Notes: a model not told the origin generated them from the letters alone. A stretch of DNA of 64,000 nt from Prochlorococcaceae cyanobacterium jk18x22bins.40 (GCA_022826155.1 JAJDVL010000004.1:56462-120461), one strand, 5' to 3'; positions 45,607 to 54,540 are shown, counted from the first letter of the stretch. A program made the numbers and translations.

Positions 45607-46985
45607 CGACCGGCCTGCGGCTGCAATTCACCATGGCTGGTAATGGCGAACTGCTGTTGCAGGACGGAAAGCTTTAGTTCCACTTCCTGTTGTTCCCGTC
45701 CCGGGGATGAGCCCATGACAATTCCGGCCCCGGCGGTGAGGGTCAGGTGTTGTCCTTGCAGTTGTCCACAACGGATGGCCACCCGCAAATCCGCATCGCC
45801 CCACTCGTCAATCCAGCCGAGGGGGGCGCCGTAGTGCCCCCGTGGGAATCTTTCCAGGCTGCGGAGCCATCTGAGAGCCTCCTGCCGCGGCAATCCAGCC
45901 ACGGCAGGTGTGGGGTGCAGCGCCTCGGCCAGATCCAGCACCCGGTGGCCATGGGCCTGAGCCTGGATGAGGGTATGCAAATGCATCAACTTCCCATGGC
46001 GAGCCAGGCGGGGGTAGGGGCAGCGCCGGGGGGTGAGGCCCTGGGACTGGAGCGACTGAACGATGGCGCTGACCACCAGCTCATGCTCATGGCGATTCTT
46101 GTGGGACCTGAGCAGGTGCTGTGCTCCTTCCCCGTCCACTGCCGCGGTTCCGGCCAAACCGTCACAACGCAAGCGACCGGAGCGTAGTTCCAGGAGCCGC
46201 TCCGGTGAGGCCCCCACCACAGCGTTGCGGCCCCGGCTGTTGAGGGGTTGCCAGAGAAAACGGCAACTGCCCTTCTGGTGGCGCCGCAGGCTGCGGAGCA
46301 GCTCAACGGGGTTCAAGGGGTTGCTCAACAGCAACTCCTGCTGGGCTGCCAGCACCAGTTTGCACAACTCGCCGTTGTGGATCAGGTCCAAGGCCTGCTG
46401 GACGCTCCTTTGGAAGGGGTGCTGCCATGCATCGCTTCTGGCCACCAGCCTGGGCAGGTCCAGGGGGGACGGCGGGGATTGCTTCAGGGCTTGCGCTTGT
46501 TCCCAGAGTTCTTCCGCCATGGATCGGGCCGTGACGATCCCCCCCAGGGTGCGCTGATGCAGGAGCCAGCAGTGGCGCCCCTGGCGCCCCAGTTGCCAGC
46601 GGGGGAGCACAATGGTGACCCCTGGCATGCCGTCCCCGTCGCTATGGCCGAAAAAGCTGAAGGCCAGCGCCAGCCGGGGGCGCTGCACCGCCAGACGGGT
46701 GGGATGGGGGCACACCAGGCGACTCAGGCTCCCATCGATAAAACGCTGGGCCAAGGCAAACCGTCGCGGCCCCCGCAGCTCCAGACTGTGCTCCACCCCT
46801 GTGGCTGCCAACGTCAGACCTGGCCATCGATCCCAGACCCAGGTGAAGTTGTTGCGCTGCGGCAATTGGGGCAACGCCGCCAGGGGATCCAGTGGCGCAA
46901 CGGGAACGCCAAGACAGAGCACCCCCTCTTCCCCCAAGTGTTGAGAACCCTCCTGGGCCATGGTCAGGAGGCTCCGGAAGGACAT
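45591..46985 (-). CDS. menF: Isochorismate synthase (phylloquinone pathway)
   Basis: A 464-residue chorismate-binding enzyme. The C-terminal catalytic domain has NGELCKLVLAAQQELLLS, VVGASPERLLELRSG, GLAGTAAVDGE, the HxxE-like HKNRHEHELV, and AGAGIVMGSSPGRE. It converts chorismate to isochorismate. Because menA, menC and menE follow on the opposite strand, the product is fed to phylloquinone, the photosystem I electron carrier. It is divergent from menA with about 60 bp between start codons. Confidence 0.93.
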   Translation of the reverse strand: MSFRSLLTMAQEGSQHLGEEGVLCLGVPVAPLDPLAALPQLPQRNNFTWVWDRWPGLTLAATGVEHSLELRGPRRFALAQRFIDGSLSRLVCPHPTRLAVQRPRLALAFSFFGHSDGDGMPGVTIVLPRWQLGRQGRHCWLLHQRTLGGIVTARSMAEELWEQAQALKQSPPSPLDLPRLVARSDAWQHPFQRSVQQALDLIHNGELCKLVLAAQQELLLSNPLNPVELLRSLRRHQKGSCRFLWQPLNSRGRNAVVGASPERLLELRSGRLRCDGLAGTAAVDGEGAQHLLRSHKNRHEHELVVSAIVQSLQSQGLTPRRCPYPRLARHGKLMHLHTLIQAQAHGHRVLDLAEALHPTPAVAGLPRQEALRWLRSLERFPRGHYGAPLGWIDEWGDADLRVAIRCGQLQGQHLTLTAGAGIVMGSSPGREQQEVELKLSVLQQQFAITSHGELQPQAGRQVRI

Positions 46986-47047
46986 GGCAGCAAATGGAGG
47001 AATGCGGATCAGATGTGAATGGTTACGCGAAATTCTACGATTTACCC

Positions 47048-48025
47048 ATGAATGCCATCAAACTGAAGTTTGTGGTCCCAAGTGAGATAGCCAAGCAACG
47101 GCGCCGCCTCTGGCGGGCTGCCGTCAAGTGGCCCATGTACTCGGTGGCCGTGATGCCGGCCTTGGTGGCCGTGGGCTGGTTGCTGGGTCCCGGACGCAGC
47201 GCCTGGCGCCTGCAACCCCAGCAGTTGGCCCTCTTTTTGCTGGCCGCCGTGCTGCTGCTGGCCTGGGAAAACGTGGGCAACGACTACTTTGACGCCCAAA
47301 CCGGAATTGACGTCCACAAGCCCCACTCCTTGATCCAACTCACCGGGGCGCACCGGTTGGTGTTGTTGACAGCCCAACTCTGTTGTACAGTTGGCCTCCT
47401 GCTCATGGTCCAGGTGGCTAGGGCCAGCAGTTGGTGGCTGCTGCCCCTGGTGCTGGCCTCCTGTTGCTGTGGCTACCTCTATCAGGGGCCTCCCTTTCGT
47501 CTGGGGTATCAGGGTTTGGGGGAGCCCCTCTGCTGGCTGGCCTTTGGTCCCCTGGCCACGGCGGCGGCACTGGTGGGCCTCGGCGCCCCTGCCCTGGGGC
47601 TGGAAGGTGGCGGCCCCCTGGATCTGTCCCTGGCCTCCCAACTGGGGTGTGGGCCGGCCCTGGCCACAACCCTGGTGTTGTTTTGCTCCCACTTTCACCA
47701 GGTGGAAGACGACCTGGCCCACGGCAAGCGCTCACCGGTGCAGAGGCTGGGTACAGCCCGTGCTGCTGCCCTTGTGCCCTGGTTTGTTGCTCTTGTCCTG
47801 CTGGCGGAAGTGATGCCCGTTGCCTGGGGCGCATGGCCCCCCACGGTCCTGTTGGCGCTGGCTAGCCTGCCGGTGGCTCTTCCCTTGATCCGTCTCCTGG
47901 GGCGCCACCACCATCAGCCCGAGCGCATCAGCCACAGCAAGTTTCTGGCCTTGCGCTTCCAGATTGTGAACGGTGTGTTGTTTGCCGGTGGACTGGCCCT
48001 AGGAGGATTCATCCTGTCCGGTTGA
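47048..48025 (+). CDS. menA: 2-carboxy-1,4-naphthoquinone phytyltransferase
   Basis: A 325-residue polytopic UbiA-family prenyltransferase. The first Asp-rich motif is ENVGNDYFDAQTGID (about residue 76) and the second is SHFHQVEDDLAHGKR (about 215). Between and around these are about eight hydrophobic helices. It attaches the phytyl chain in the membrane. ATG 47048 (MNAIKLKFV) is favoured; ATG 46994 would add 18 residues and overlap the intergenic promoter space. Its stop is followed immediately by the menC start. Confidence 0.9.
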   Translation: MNAIKLKFVVPSEIAKQRRRLWRAAVKWPMYSVAVMPALVAVGWLLGPGRSAWRLQPQQLALFLLAAVLLLAWENVGNDYFDAQTGIDVHKPHSLIQLTGAHRLVLLTAQLCCTVGLLLMVQVARASSWWLLPLVLASCCCGYLYQGPPFRLGYQGLGEPLCWLAFGPLATAAALVGLGAPALGLEGGGPLDLSLASQLGCGPALATTLVLFCSHFHQVEDDLAHGKRSPVQRLGTARAAALVPWFVALVLLAEVMPVAWGAWPPTVLLALASLPVALPLIRLLGRHHHQPERISHSKFLALRFQIVNGVLFAGGLALGGFILSG

Positions 48026-48028
48026 GTG

Positions 48029-49021
48029 ATGGCGGATCATTGGCGCTTGCGTTGGCGGCCCCTCCCCCTCCGGCGCTGGCAGCGTGACGGGGAGCAACGG
48101 TGTGACCAAGGGTTGCGGGTGGAGTTGGAAGATCCCCATGGGCAGCAGGGGGCAGGAGAAATCAGTCCCTTGCCTGAGCGTCACCGATCCGGTGTGGATC
48201 CTTTGGATGGGAGCCACCTTCGGAGTTTGCAGCGCCAGTTGCAGCATGTGGATCCCACTGCGGGACGCCAGAAGCTGGAGCGCTGGCTGCGCCCCATGGC
48301 CTGTCAACACCCCTGCACGGCCTTTGCCTTGGGCAGTGCCCTGTGGCACCTGGATCAACGGCATCGCCGCAATGGTGCGGACCCCATGCCCACCGGCGCT
48401 GGCGCCCATCCCGATGCTGGCTGTCCTTGGCCAACGGTAGGTATCTTGCCGTCCGGCGCTGCGGCCCTGACGGCGCTGGAGCGGGGTTTGGCCCGTGGCT
48501 GGCGCTGCTGGAAGTGGAAAATCGGCGCCCTCCCCTGGCGTCAGGAGCAGCCACTGCTGGCGGCGCTGCTGGCCATGGTGGCCCCCGTGGCGGGTCAGTT
48601 GCGACTGGATGCCAACGGCTGTCTGGATGCCGCTGCCCTTTTCCATTGGCTGGATGCCGCTGCAGATCCGCGCATCAGTTGGCTGGAGCAGCCCCTGGCC
48701 CCAACTGATCCTCTCCTGGAGCGGTTACTCGGTAGCTCCCCCATCCCCGGGGTGCAGTTGGCCATTGACGAGTCCCTCGCCAACCTGGATCAGGTGGAGT
48801 ACCTCCTGCGGGCGCCCCCCGCCAGCAAGCCCCTGTTGGTGGTGAAGCCCTCCCAATTGGGGGATCCCCGAAGACTGGCTGGTCTCCTGCGGGCTTGGCC
48901 CGGTCGCTGCGTCGTCTCCAGTGGATTTGAGGGGCGCCTTGGTCAGGCTGTGGTCCATGATCTGGCCCGCTTGGCGGTGGCTGGGGGCAGTCCGGCCCCA
49001 GGATTGGGGGCAACCGCTTGA
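48029..49021 (+). CDS. menC: o-Succinylbenzoate synthase
   Basis: A 330-residue enolase-superfamily enzyme. The catalytic Lys lies in WKWKIG (about 166), metal ligands in LRLDANG, WLEQPLAP and LAIDESLAN, and the second Lys in LLVVKPSQLG. It dehydrates SHCHC to succinylbenzoate. GTGATG follows the menA stop directly; ATG 48029 is given and GTG 48026 is possible. The Arg/Trp-rich N-terminus is typical of this short MenC type. Confidence 0.88.
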   Translation: MADHWRLRWRPLPLRRWQRDGEQRCDQGLRVELEDPHGQQGAGEISPLPERHRSGVDPLDGSHLRSLQRQLQHVDPTAGRQKLERWLRPMACQHPCTAFALGSALWHLDQRHRRNGADPMPTGAGAHPDAGCPWPTVGILPSGAAALTALERGLARGWRCWKWKIGALPWRQEQPLLAALLAMVAPVAGQLRLDANGCLDAAALFHWLDAAADPRISWLEQPLAPTDPLLERLLGSSPIPGVQLAIDESLANLDQVEYLLRAPPASKPLLVVKPSQLGDPRRLAGLLRAWPGRCVVSSGFEGRLGQAVVHDLARLAVAGGSPAPGLGATA

Positions 49022-49034
49022 CCCACCAGGGGCC

Positions 49035-50306
49035 ATGGCTGTGCAGGAACGCCATCTTCTGATTTGCGGCCCGGAGCCTGCTGCGGACTGGCAGTGTTTG
49101 CACACCCTTCTGGCTTCGGCAGCCGTTGTGGGCCTCTGCCGCCCGGAAGAAGAAGCCATGCTGCGGGCAGCCCTGAGTCCCGGCTGGCGCCATCAAGGTG
49201 GGCGGGCCGAGCGCCTGTGCCATGGGGACACACGTCCTCTCCTGTCCACGGGAGCCAAACCGGCGGCGGCGGTGGTGGTGGGTAGCGGGGGAAGCGGAGG
49301 GAAGCGGCGCTGGTGTCTCCAACCCCTGGACCACCTGCAGCGGGCAGCCCGGGCTCTGGTGGGCTGGCCGGCAGAGATGTGCGGCTCCGGGCACAAGATG
49401 CTCCCCTTGGCCCTGGCGGGTCTCGCCAATCCCCTGCCGCTGCACCACGTCAGTGGTTTGATGCCTGCCCTCCGCAGCCAGGCCCTGGACATTCCCCACC
49501 GCTTCCTGTCCCGCCGCCAATGGCGAGACAGGACACAACGCCCGTCCCTGCGGGACTGGGGCCTGGTTTTGGTGCCCAGCCAATTGCAGTGGCTCATGGG
49601 GGAGCCCGGGGGGGTGGACTGGTTGCGGCAACTCTCCTGCTGCTGGGTGGGGGGTGCTCCCTTGCCGCCGGCCCTGCGGCAGCAAGCGCGCTGCTCTGGT
49701 CTGAACCTGTCCCCCTGCTACGGCAGCACGGAGACCAGCGCCATGGTGACGGCCCTGGCTCCCCGACAATTCCTGGCGGGTGCGGAGGGTTACGGGTTGC
49801 CCTTGCCCCACGTGGCGTTGCGCAGTGTTCCTGTCCCGGGTTCGCCAGGGGTCCTGGAGATCCGCACCCCGGTGCTGACCCCCGGCTTTCTGGTGGAGGG
49901 TTGCCTGTTGCCCTTGCCCCTGGAGAACGGTTGGTGGCGCACTACGGATTCAGCCCGATTGGAACCCCACGGCTTGCAGGTGCTGGGCAGGATGGACGAG
50001 GCCATCAACAGCGGGGGCGAGACGGTGTTTCCCGAGGAGATTGAAGCCTGCCTGGTGGGTCTTGACGGTCTGAAAGCTGTTCTGGTGGTGGGTGTGGAGG
50101 ACGTGCATTGGGGCCAACGCCTGGTGGCCCTGTACCGGGGAACCGTTCCCGTGGCGGTGCTGGAGAAGGCCGTGTCCGGGCGTCCCCCCGCGGAGCGCCC
50201 CAAACAGTGGCTCCATTGTCCCCCCCTGGCCCCCAATGCCCAGGGAAAATGGGAACGGCGCCGCTGGCGGTCCTGGGCTGAAAGGAACGCCCCCTACGGC
50301 TCCTGA
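49035..50306 (+). CDS. menE: o-Succinylbenzoate-CoA ligase
   Basis: A 423-residue AMP-forming ligase. It has the YGSTETSAMVTAL motif (about 232), the TDSARLEPHGLQVLGRMDE segment, the hinge NSGGETVFPEEIEA, and the C-terminal catalytic Lys in GKWERRRW. The usual N-terminal P-loop (T/S)(S/G)G(S/T) is present in modified form as GSGGSGGKRRW. It activates succinylbenzoate with CoA. ATG 49035 follows the menC stop by 13 bp; an ATG at 48957 would overlap menC by 65 bp. MenB and MenD are not in this window. Confidence 0.88.
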   Translation: MAVQERHLLICGPEPAADWQCLHTLLASAAVVGLCRPEEEAMLRAALSPGWRHQGGRAERLCHGDTRPLLSTGAKPAAAVVVGSGGSGGKRRWCLQPLDHLQRAARALVGWPAEMCGSGHKMLPLALAGLANPLPLHHVSGLMPALRSQALDIPHRFLSRRQWRDRTQRPSLRDWGLVLVPSQLQWLMGEPGGVDWLRQLSCCWVGGAPLPPALRQQARCSGLNLSPCYGSTETSAMVTALAPRQFLAGAEGYGLPLPHVALRSVPVPGSPGVLEIRTPVLTPGFLVEGCLLPLPLENGWWRTTDSARLEPHGLQVLGRMDEAINSGGETVFPEEIEACLVGLDGLKAVLVVGVEDVHWGQRLVALYRGTVPVAVLEKAVSGRPPAERPKQWLHCPPLAPNAQGKWERRRWRSWAERNAPYGS

Positions 50307-50416
50307 TTATCCTGATCGGGGAAAAAGGCGTCTGTGCCAGGCGACGAAGAACTGCGGGGCGGGGCCGTCATGGCGGAAGAACCCCATCCCGACGAGTGCC
50401 CTTCTCACCTTATCGC

Positions 50417-50593
50417 TCAAGGGAGTCGCAGAGCATACGGAGATCCCCTTCCCGAGACCAGAAGCTCAACGGCCTCCAGCATCGAAGTCTTGCCAGAATT
50501 ATTTTTTCCCACCAGCAGGTTCACCCGGGCCAGCCCGCTCAGCCGGTAGGGTTCGAACCCCCGAAATCCGTGCAGGGGAAGGGTGTTGAGCAT
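50417..50593 (-). pseudogene. Truncated N-terminus of an AAA (SMC-like) ATPase
   Basis: From the ATG at 50593 on the minus strand a 58-residue frame starts MLNTLPLHGFRGFEPYRL and contains LARVNLLVGKNNSGKTSM, a Walker A loop typical of the N-terminus of OLD/RecF-like AAA ATPases. It stops at 50417 before any other ATPase motif. In a neighbouring frame further residues in the same style (SLER, stop, then GEKGTRRDGVLPP) can be read, so the gene seems broken by a frameshift and decay. The remainder of the roughly 600-codon family length is absent; a menE gene occupies the space. Confidence 0.7.
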
Positions 50594-50625
50594 CACCTGT
50601 CCTCATGCGTCTGCCTTGACATGTG

Positions 50626-51045
50626 TCACGCCTTGAGGGACAGCATCAACTCATAGAGCCCGTCGATCCGGGCACTCAGAGATGTTTCCAAGCCGTCGAT
50701 CCTGGCGCTCAGGGCATCGATTCGACCGTTCAGTGTTGTTTCCAGGGACTCCATTCTGGTGCTCAGGGCATCGATTCGACCGTTCAGCGTTGTTTCCAGA
50801 GTGTCCATCCTGGTGATCAAGTCATCGATTCGACCGTTCAGTGCCGTTTCCAGAGCATCGATCTTGCTATCCAGAGCAAAGAATCCTGCCACCACCATGG
50901 CCATCAAGGCGATGATAAGCCCAATGACCAGGTAATCCCGCTCCTGCTTCTGTGGCACCCCTGCAGGAGCAAGCGAGGGATCCGCAGGATGGGGAGTTCG
51001 GGACTCTTTTTTCACGGGATCGGGGACGGGATTTGAGGTGGTCAT
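50626..51045 (-). CDS. Membrane-anchored coiled-coil protein with 18-residue repeats
   Basis: A 139-residue protein from the ATG at 51045. The Pro-rich N-terminus is followed by one membrane helix (LVIGLIIALMAMVVAGFFAL). A coiled coil is then built from four tandem 18-residue units of the form (D/E)xLETxLNGRIDxLxxR(M/I), matching four 54-bp DNA repeats at 50644-50859. The repeat is heptad-like (7+11), so a long oligomeric rod outside or inside the membrane is likely. The function is unknown. Length variation by repeat slippage is expected between strains. Confidence 0.75.
   Translation of the reverse strand: MTTSNPVPDPVKKESRTPHPADPSLAPAGVPQKQERDYLVIGLIIALMAMVVAGFFALDSKIDALETALNGRIDDLITRMDTLETTLNGRIDALSTRMESLETTLNGRIDALSARIDGLETSLSARIDGLYELMLSLKA
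50644..50859. repeat. Four tandem 54-bp repeats
   Basis: Four direct copies in the coiled-coil gene. The plus-strand landmark TCGATTCGACCGTTCAG(T/C)G recurs every 54 bp (50717, 50771, 50825), with a divergent copy at the 5' end. There are no spacers, so this is a coding minisatellite and not a CRISPR array. Confidence 0.85.
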
Positions 51046-51212
51046 GGGCTGTACCGCGAGGAGAATCCACAGGTCCATTGTTCCCACCCTATCCATCCGG
51101 TAGATCAAGAAATCTCAAGAGATCTGAAGTTGCGTAAGCAAGCGCCGCTGGCGTCCGTCTCCAGGGGTGCGGGTCTGGGTAATGTCTCGCTGCTTCCGCT
51201 TTTCTGCCCGCC

Positions 51213-51383
51213 GTGAAACCAGGCTTCGATGGACAGACCGTTGCGTCCCAATTGGCGGTTGCCGCTCTGGCGGCAGGCGTGGTCACCTCCTATGCGGTTG
51301 CCCAGGGCCAGAACCCTCTCATGGCGTTAGGGATTACCCTTTTCTCTGCTGTCGCTGCGGTTGCCATTGGCCAGTGGATCTGA
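51213..51383 (+). CDS. Small two-helix membrane protein (56 residues)
   Basis: An open frame from GTG 51213 to the TGA at 51381. It begins MKPGFDGQTVASQLAVAALA and contains two hydrophobic stretches (about 13-29 and 37-53) separated by a short QGQNP turn, ending IGQWI. The composition is very protein-like (Ala/Val-rich helices, charged start), while the other frames here are not. Its end overlaps the proposed TTG start of the aminotransferase gene by 23 bp. The family is unknown; it is likely a small thylakoid or plasma membrane protein. Confidence 0.55.
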   Translation: MKPGFDGQTVASQLAVAALAAGVVTSYAVAQGQNPLMALGITLFSAVAAVAIGQWI

Positions 51384-52581
51384 CGTAGCTCTCCAGCAGG
51401 AAGAAGCCGTCCTTGCATTACGGCAGGACATGCCTGCCCTGGCCAACAAGACCTACTTCAACTACGGCGGCCAGGGGCCGTTGCCGACGGCCTCCCTCCA
51501 CGCCATGGCTGCAAGCTGGCGCCGCATCCAGGAGTTGGGACCCTTCGCCAAGCCGGTCTTCTCTTACGTGGGCGAGTTGACCGCCTCACTGCGCCAGGCA
51601 TTGGCTGCCCTCTGCGGCGTTCCACCCCAGCGTCTGGCCTTCACGGAAAACGTCACCTCCGGCTGTGTGTTGCCCCTGTGGGGTCTGCCGTGGCGCCCTG
51701 GCGATCAACTGCTCATCGGTGACGGGGAGCACCCCGGTGTTGTAGCCACCTGCCATCAGCTTGCCTGCCGGGAACAACTCCAGGTGAAGACCCTCCCGGT
51801 TCAGGACTGTTGTGGAGGGGAGCAGGTGCTGGAGCGCCTGGATCAGGCCCTCCAACCCCGCACGCGACTGGTGGTGCTGAGCCATTTGCTGTGGACCACG
51901 GGGGCCGCCATGCCCGTCCCTGCCGTGGGCAGACGCCTCAGGGAGCACGTCAACCAGCCGTGGCTGGTGGTGGACGGGGCCCAGTCCGTGGGCGCCGTGC
52001 CCCTGCAGGAGGCGGTTGCGGTTGCGGATGTCTACGCCTTCACCGGCCACAAATGGCTCTGCGGGCCGGAGGGCCTGGGGGCCGTGGCCCTCTCCCGGCG
52101 CCTGCTTGAGGCGGGTGTACCCACCATGATTGGCTGGCGTGGCCTGGCCAGGGATCCGACCAACCCCCTGCGCCTCCATGGGGACGCCCGCCGCTATGAA
52201 ATTGCCACCAGTTGTTCCCCCCTGGCGGCGGGTCTGCTGCAATCTCTCCGCAGCCTGGCGGCGGTGGGGGGTCCCCCCCAGTGGCGGGAGCGGATCCGGG
52301 CCCGCAGCGGCGCGCTTTGGCTTGGCTTGCGGCAACTGGATGGGGTGGAGACCCTGTTGCCGGAGGCGCCGCCTGCCGGGCTGGTGAGTTTTCGGGTGCG
52401 GGATTTTGGGTCGCAACAGGTGGTCAACGCCCTGGCGGAGCAGGGTCTGGTGTTACGAAGCTTTGAGAAGCTGGATTGTGTACGGGCCTGCTGCCATGTG
52501 ACCACGTTGCCCACGGAGTCGGAACGCCTGATTCGTGAAATTGCTTCCTTGAGCACAAATTCAGGGACCCCCGAGGCTTAA
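51361..52581 (+). CDS. Class V aminotransferase (cysteine desulfurase-like)
   Basis: A 406-residue PLP enzyme. TYFNYGGQGPLPTASL opens the fold, the cofactor His/Asp region is WLVVDGAQSVGAVPL, and the PLP Lys lies in YAFTGHKWLCGPEGLG. This subgroup resembles NifS/SufS-like desulfurases or isopenicillin epimerase-like proteins, but the active-site Cys loop of true desulfurases is not clear, so desulfurase activity is unproven. The frame opens at TTG 51361; ATG 51430 (MPALANKTYF) is also possible, but the preceding LRQD residues look native. Confidence 0.82.
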   Translation: MPLASGSDVALQQEEAVLALRQDMPALANKTYFNYGGQGPLPTASLHAMAASWRRIQELGPFAKPVFSYVGELTASLRQALAALCGVPPQRLAFTENVTSGCVLPLWGLPWRPGDQLLIGDGEHPGVVATCHQLACREQLQVKTLPVQDCCGGEQVLERLDQALQPRTRLVVLSHLLWTTGAAMPVPAVGRRLREHVNQPWLVVDGAQSVGAVPLQEAVAVADVYAFTGHKWLCGPEGLGAVALSRRLLEAGVPTMIGWRGLARDPTNPLRLHGDARRYEIATSCSPLAAGLLQSLRSLAAVGGPPQWRERIRARSGALWLGLRQLDGVETLLPEAPPAGLVSFRVRDFGSQQVVNALAEQGLVLRSFEKLDCVRACCHVTTLPTESERLIREIASLSTNSGTPEA

Positions 52582-52602
52582 GGTTCCAATCACATTTGCA
52601 GC

Positions 52603-52953
52603 GTGATTGTGTCCCCTAAACGCCGTCCCCGCTTTTTCCATCCCCTGGCTGCGGTGGAAACCCGCAGCGATGGCCAATGTTTTGCCAATGCCTTTGCCGT
52701 GGCGGAGCACAGGGTGAACATGGCCTTGACCGGCTCCCTGCTCCCTGCCTTGAAGGTGGTGACCATTCTCCGGGAAACCGGATTTGCCCGGCTCCATATC
52801 CAGTCCATGTTCGAGGACGCCCGCCAGGGCAACCCCCACGCTCGCCTGCGGATGATCGAGTTCACTGCCGACGCCCTTGTGGAGGAAGAGGGCCTGGTGG
52901 CCGGCCCCCTTGAGGACGACGCCGACGACCAGATCCCCATGGCCGCCACCTGA
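52603..52953 (+). CDS. Conserved hypothetical protein
   Basis: A 116-residue protein, start GTG 52603 or GTG 52609. It has a basic start (SPKRRPRFF), a helical middle (NAFAVAEHRVNMALTGSLLP) and an acidic end (VEEEGLVAGPLEDDADD). No family is recognised and no membrane segment is present. It lies 21 bp after the aminotransferase gene on the same strand and converges on murE with 18 bp between. Confidence 0.55.
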   Translation: MIVSPKRRPRFFHPLAAVETRSDGQCFANAFAVAEHRVNMALTGSLLPALKVVTILRETGFARLHIQSMFEDARQGNPHARLRMIEFTADALVEEEGLVAGPLEDDADDQIPMAAT

Positions 52954-52971
52954 ACGGACCTCACCTGAGCC

Positions 52972-54486
52972 TCAGCGCTGGGCCACGGCGGTGGCCGCCA
53001 CACGGCGATCGTCGAAGGGCCGTTGTTCATGGCCGACAATCTGGACCGTCTCATGCCCCTTGCCGGCGATGAGCACCGTATCCCCCGCTCCGGCCTGAAT
53101 CACCGCCCTGTGAATGGCCAGGCCCCGGTCCGGTTCCTGCTGGTGGGGCGTTCCCGCCGGCAGCCCGGCGCAGATCTCCTTCAGGATTCCTTCAGGATCT
53201 TCGCTGCGGGGGTTATCGGAGGTGATCACCAGTTCGTCGGCCAGCGCGGCGGCGGCCGCTGCCATGAGGGGCCGCTTGCTCCGATCCCGATCCCCGCCGC
53301 AGCCGAACACGCAGATCAGCCGCCCCACCACGAAGGGGCGCAGAGCCTGCAACGCACTGGCCAGACCGTCAGGGGTGTGGGCATAGTCCACGACCACCGT
53401 GATATCCGGCGCCGCGATGGACTCCATCCGGCCAGGAACCCCCCCGAAGCTGGGCACCTGCTCCAATAACGGCCCTAGGGGAACCCCGCAACTCACCAGC
53501 ACACCCACCGCCTGCAGCAGGTTCATCAAGTTGAAACGCCCCAGCATGGGAGAGTGAAACCGCCCTTCACCCCTGGGGCTGAGGAGTCGTCCCTCCACCC
53601 CGTCGATACCCATGGCCAGGTCGCACATTACCAACTCTGCATCCGGCGTCGACGGAAGATGCTGATCCCGCTGCCGGGGATCCAGCAGGCGACAACCCCA
53701 GGCTTTGGTGGCCCCCAACTGCTGCCGCAGAAGGCGCCCACGGGGATCTTCGCAATTCACCACCGCCTGCCCGTGGAGCAGGTCTGCTGCAAACAGCCGT
53801 GCCTTGGCCTGGAAATAAGCCTCCATGTCTCCGTGAAAATCCAGGTGGTCCTGGCTCAGGTTGGTGAACACGGCGCCGCTGAACACCAGCCCCGCCACCC
53901 GTTGTTGCGCCAGGGCGTGGGAACTCACCTCCATGGCGGCCCGCTGCACGCCGTCCGCCACCGCCTGGGCAAGCTGGCCATGGACCACGTCCGCCGGTGC
54001 CGTGGTGTGGGTGGCTTTCAGGACGGTCCCCGGCCAGCGATTTTTCAGGGTGCCCAGCAGGGCCGTGGGTGTCCCCAGGGCGGTGCTCAGGTGCTCGATC
54101 CAGTGGGTGATGGTGGTTTTGCCGTTGGTGCCGGTCACGCCAATGAGTTGTAACTGCTGGCTGGGATGCCCCCAGAAGGCGGATGCCAGCCTCCCCAGAC
54201 AGGCGGCGGGGTTCTCCACCACCACCACGGGATCCCCCGGACCCGGTGGATGCCTGCGGGCCGCTTCGGGGCCGATGACCGCCGCCGCCGCGCCACCCGC
54301 CAGGCTGGCTGCCCAGTGGTCCCCGCCGTCCACGTGGGCGCCCGGTGTCCCCACAAACAGAGCCGCGGGCGGCAACCGCCTGGAATCCCCCGATACCGCC
54401 TGAATCTCCACGTCCGCCAGCAGGGCGGGGACGGGGACGGCGGCGGCCTGCAGAAGGGCATGGAGGTGCATGGGTGCAGCAGCCAT
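52972..54486 (-). CDS. murE: UDP-MurNAc-L-Ala-D-Glu:meso-diaminopimelate ligase
   Basis: A 504-residue Mur ligase. ATP binding lies in GVTGTNGKTTITHW, the central domain in TNLSQDHLDFHGDMEAYF (carrying the lysine-bearing AKARLF), and the C-terminal domain has SDNPRSEDP. The DNPR motif indicates meso-DAP as the added amino acid, the normal cyanobacterial peptidoglycan. Start choices are ATG 54486 or 54471; the first is given. Confidence 0.95.
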   Translation of the reverse strand: MAAAPMHLHALLQAAAVPVPALLADVEIQAVSGDSRRLPPAALFVGTPGAHVDGGDHWAASLAGGAAAAVIGPEAARRHPPGPGDPVVVVENPAACLGRLASAFWGHPSQQLQLIGVTGTNGKTTITHWIEHLSTALGTPTALLGTLKNRWPGTVLKATHTTAPADVVHGQLAQAVADGVQRAAMEVSSHALAQQRVAGLVFSGAVFTNLSQDHLDFHGDMEAYFQAKARLFAADLLHGQAVVNCEDPRGRLLRQQLGATKAWGCRLLDPRQRDQHLPSTPDAELVMCDLAMGIDGVEGRLLSPRGEGRFHSPMLGRFNLMNLLQAVGVLVSCGVPLGPLLEQVPSFGGVPGRMESIAAPDITVVVDYAHTPDGLASALQALRPFVVGRLICVFGCGGDRDRSKRPLMAAAAAALADELVITSDNPRSEDPEGILKEICAGLPAGTPHQQEPDRGLAIHRAVIQAGAGDTVLIAGKGHETVQIVGHEQRPFDDRRVAATAVAQR

Positions 54487-54540
54487 GGGCTCAACTCCGG
54501 CGACGGACGTGGCTCCCAAGCTTGCGGGCTCCGGCCCCCA

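Noticed and set aside
50644..50859. Possible CRISPR array
   Set aside because: The 54-bp units abut without spacers and encode an in-frame coiled-coil repeat; no cas genes are present.
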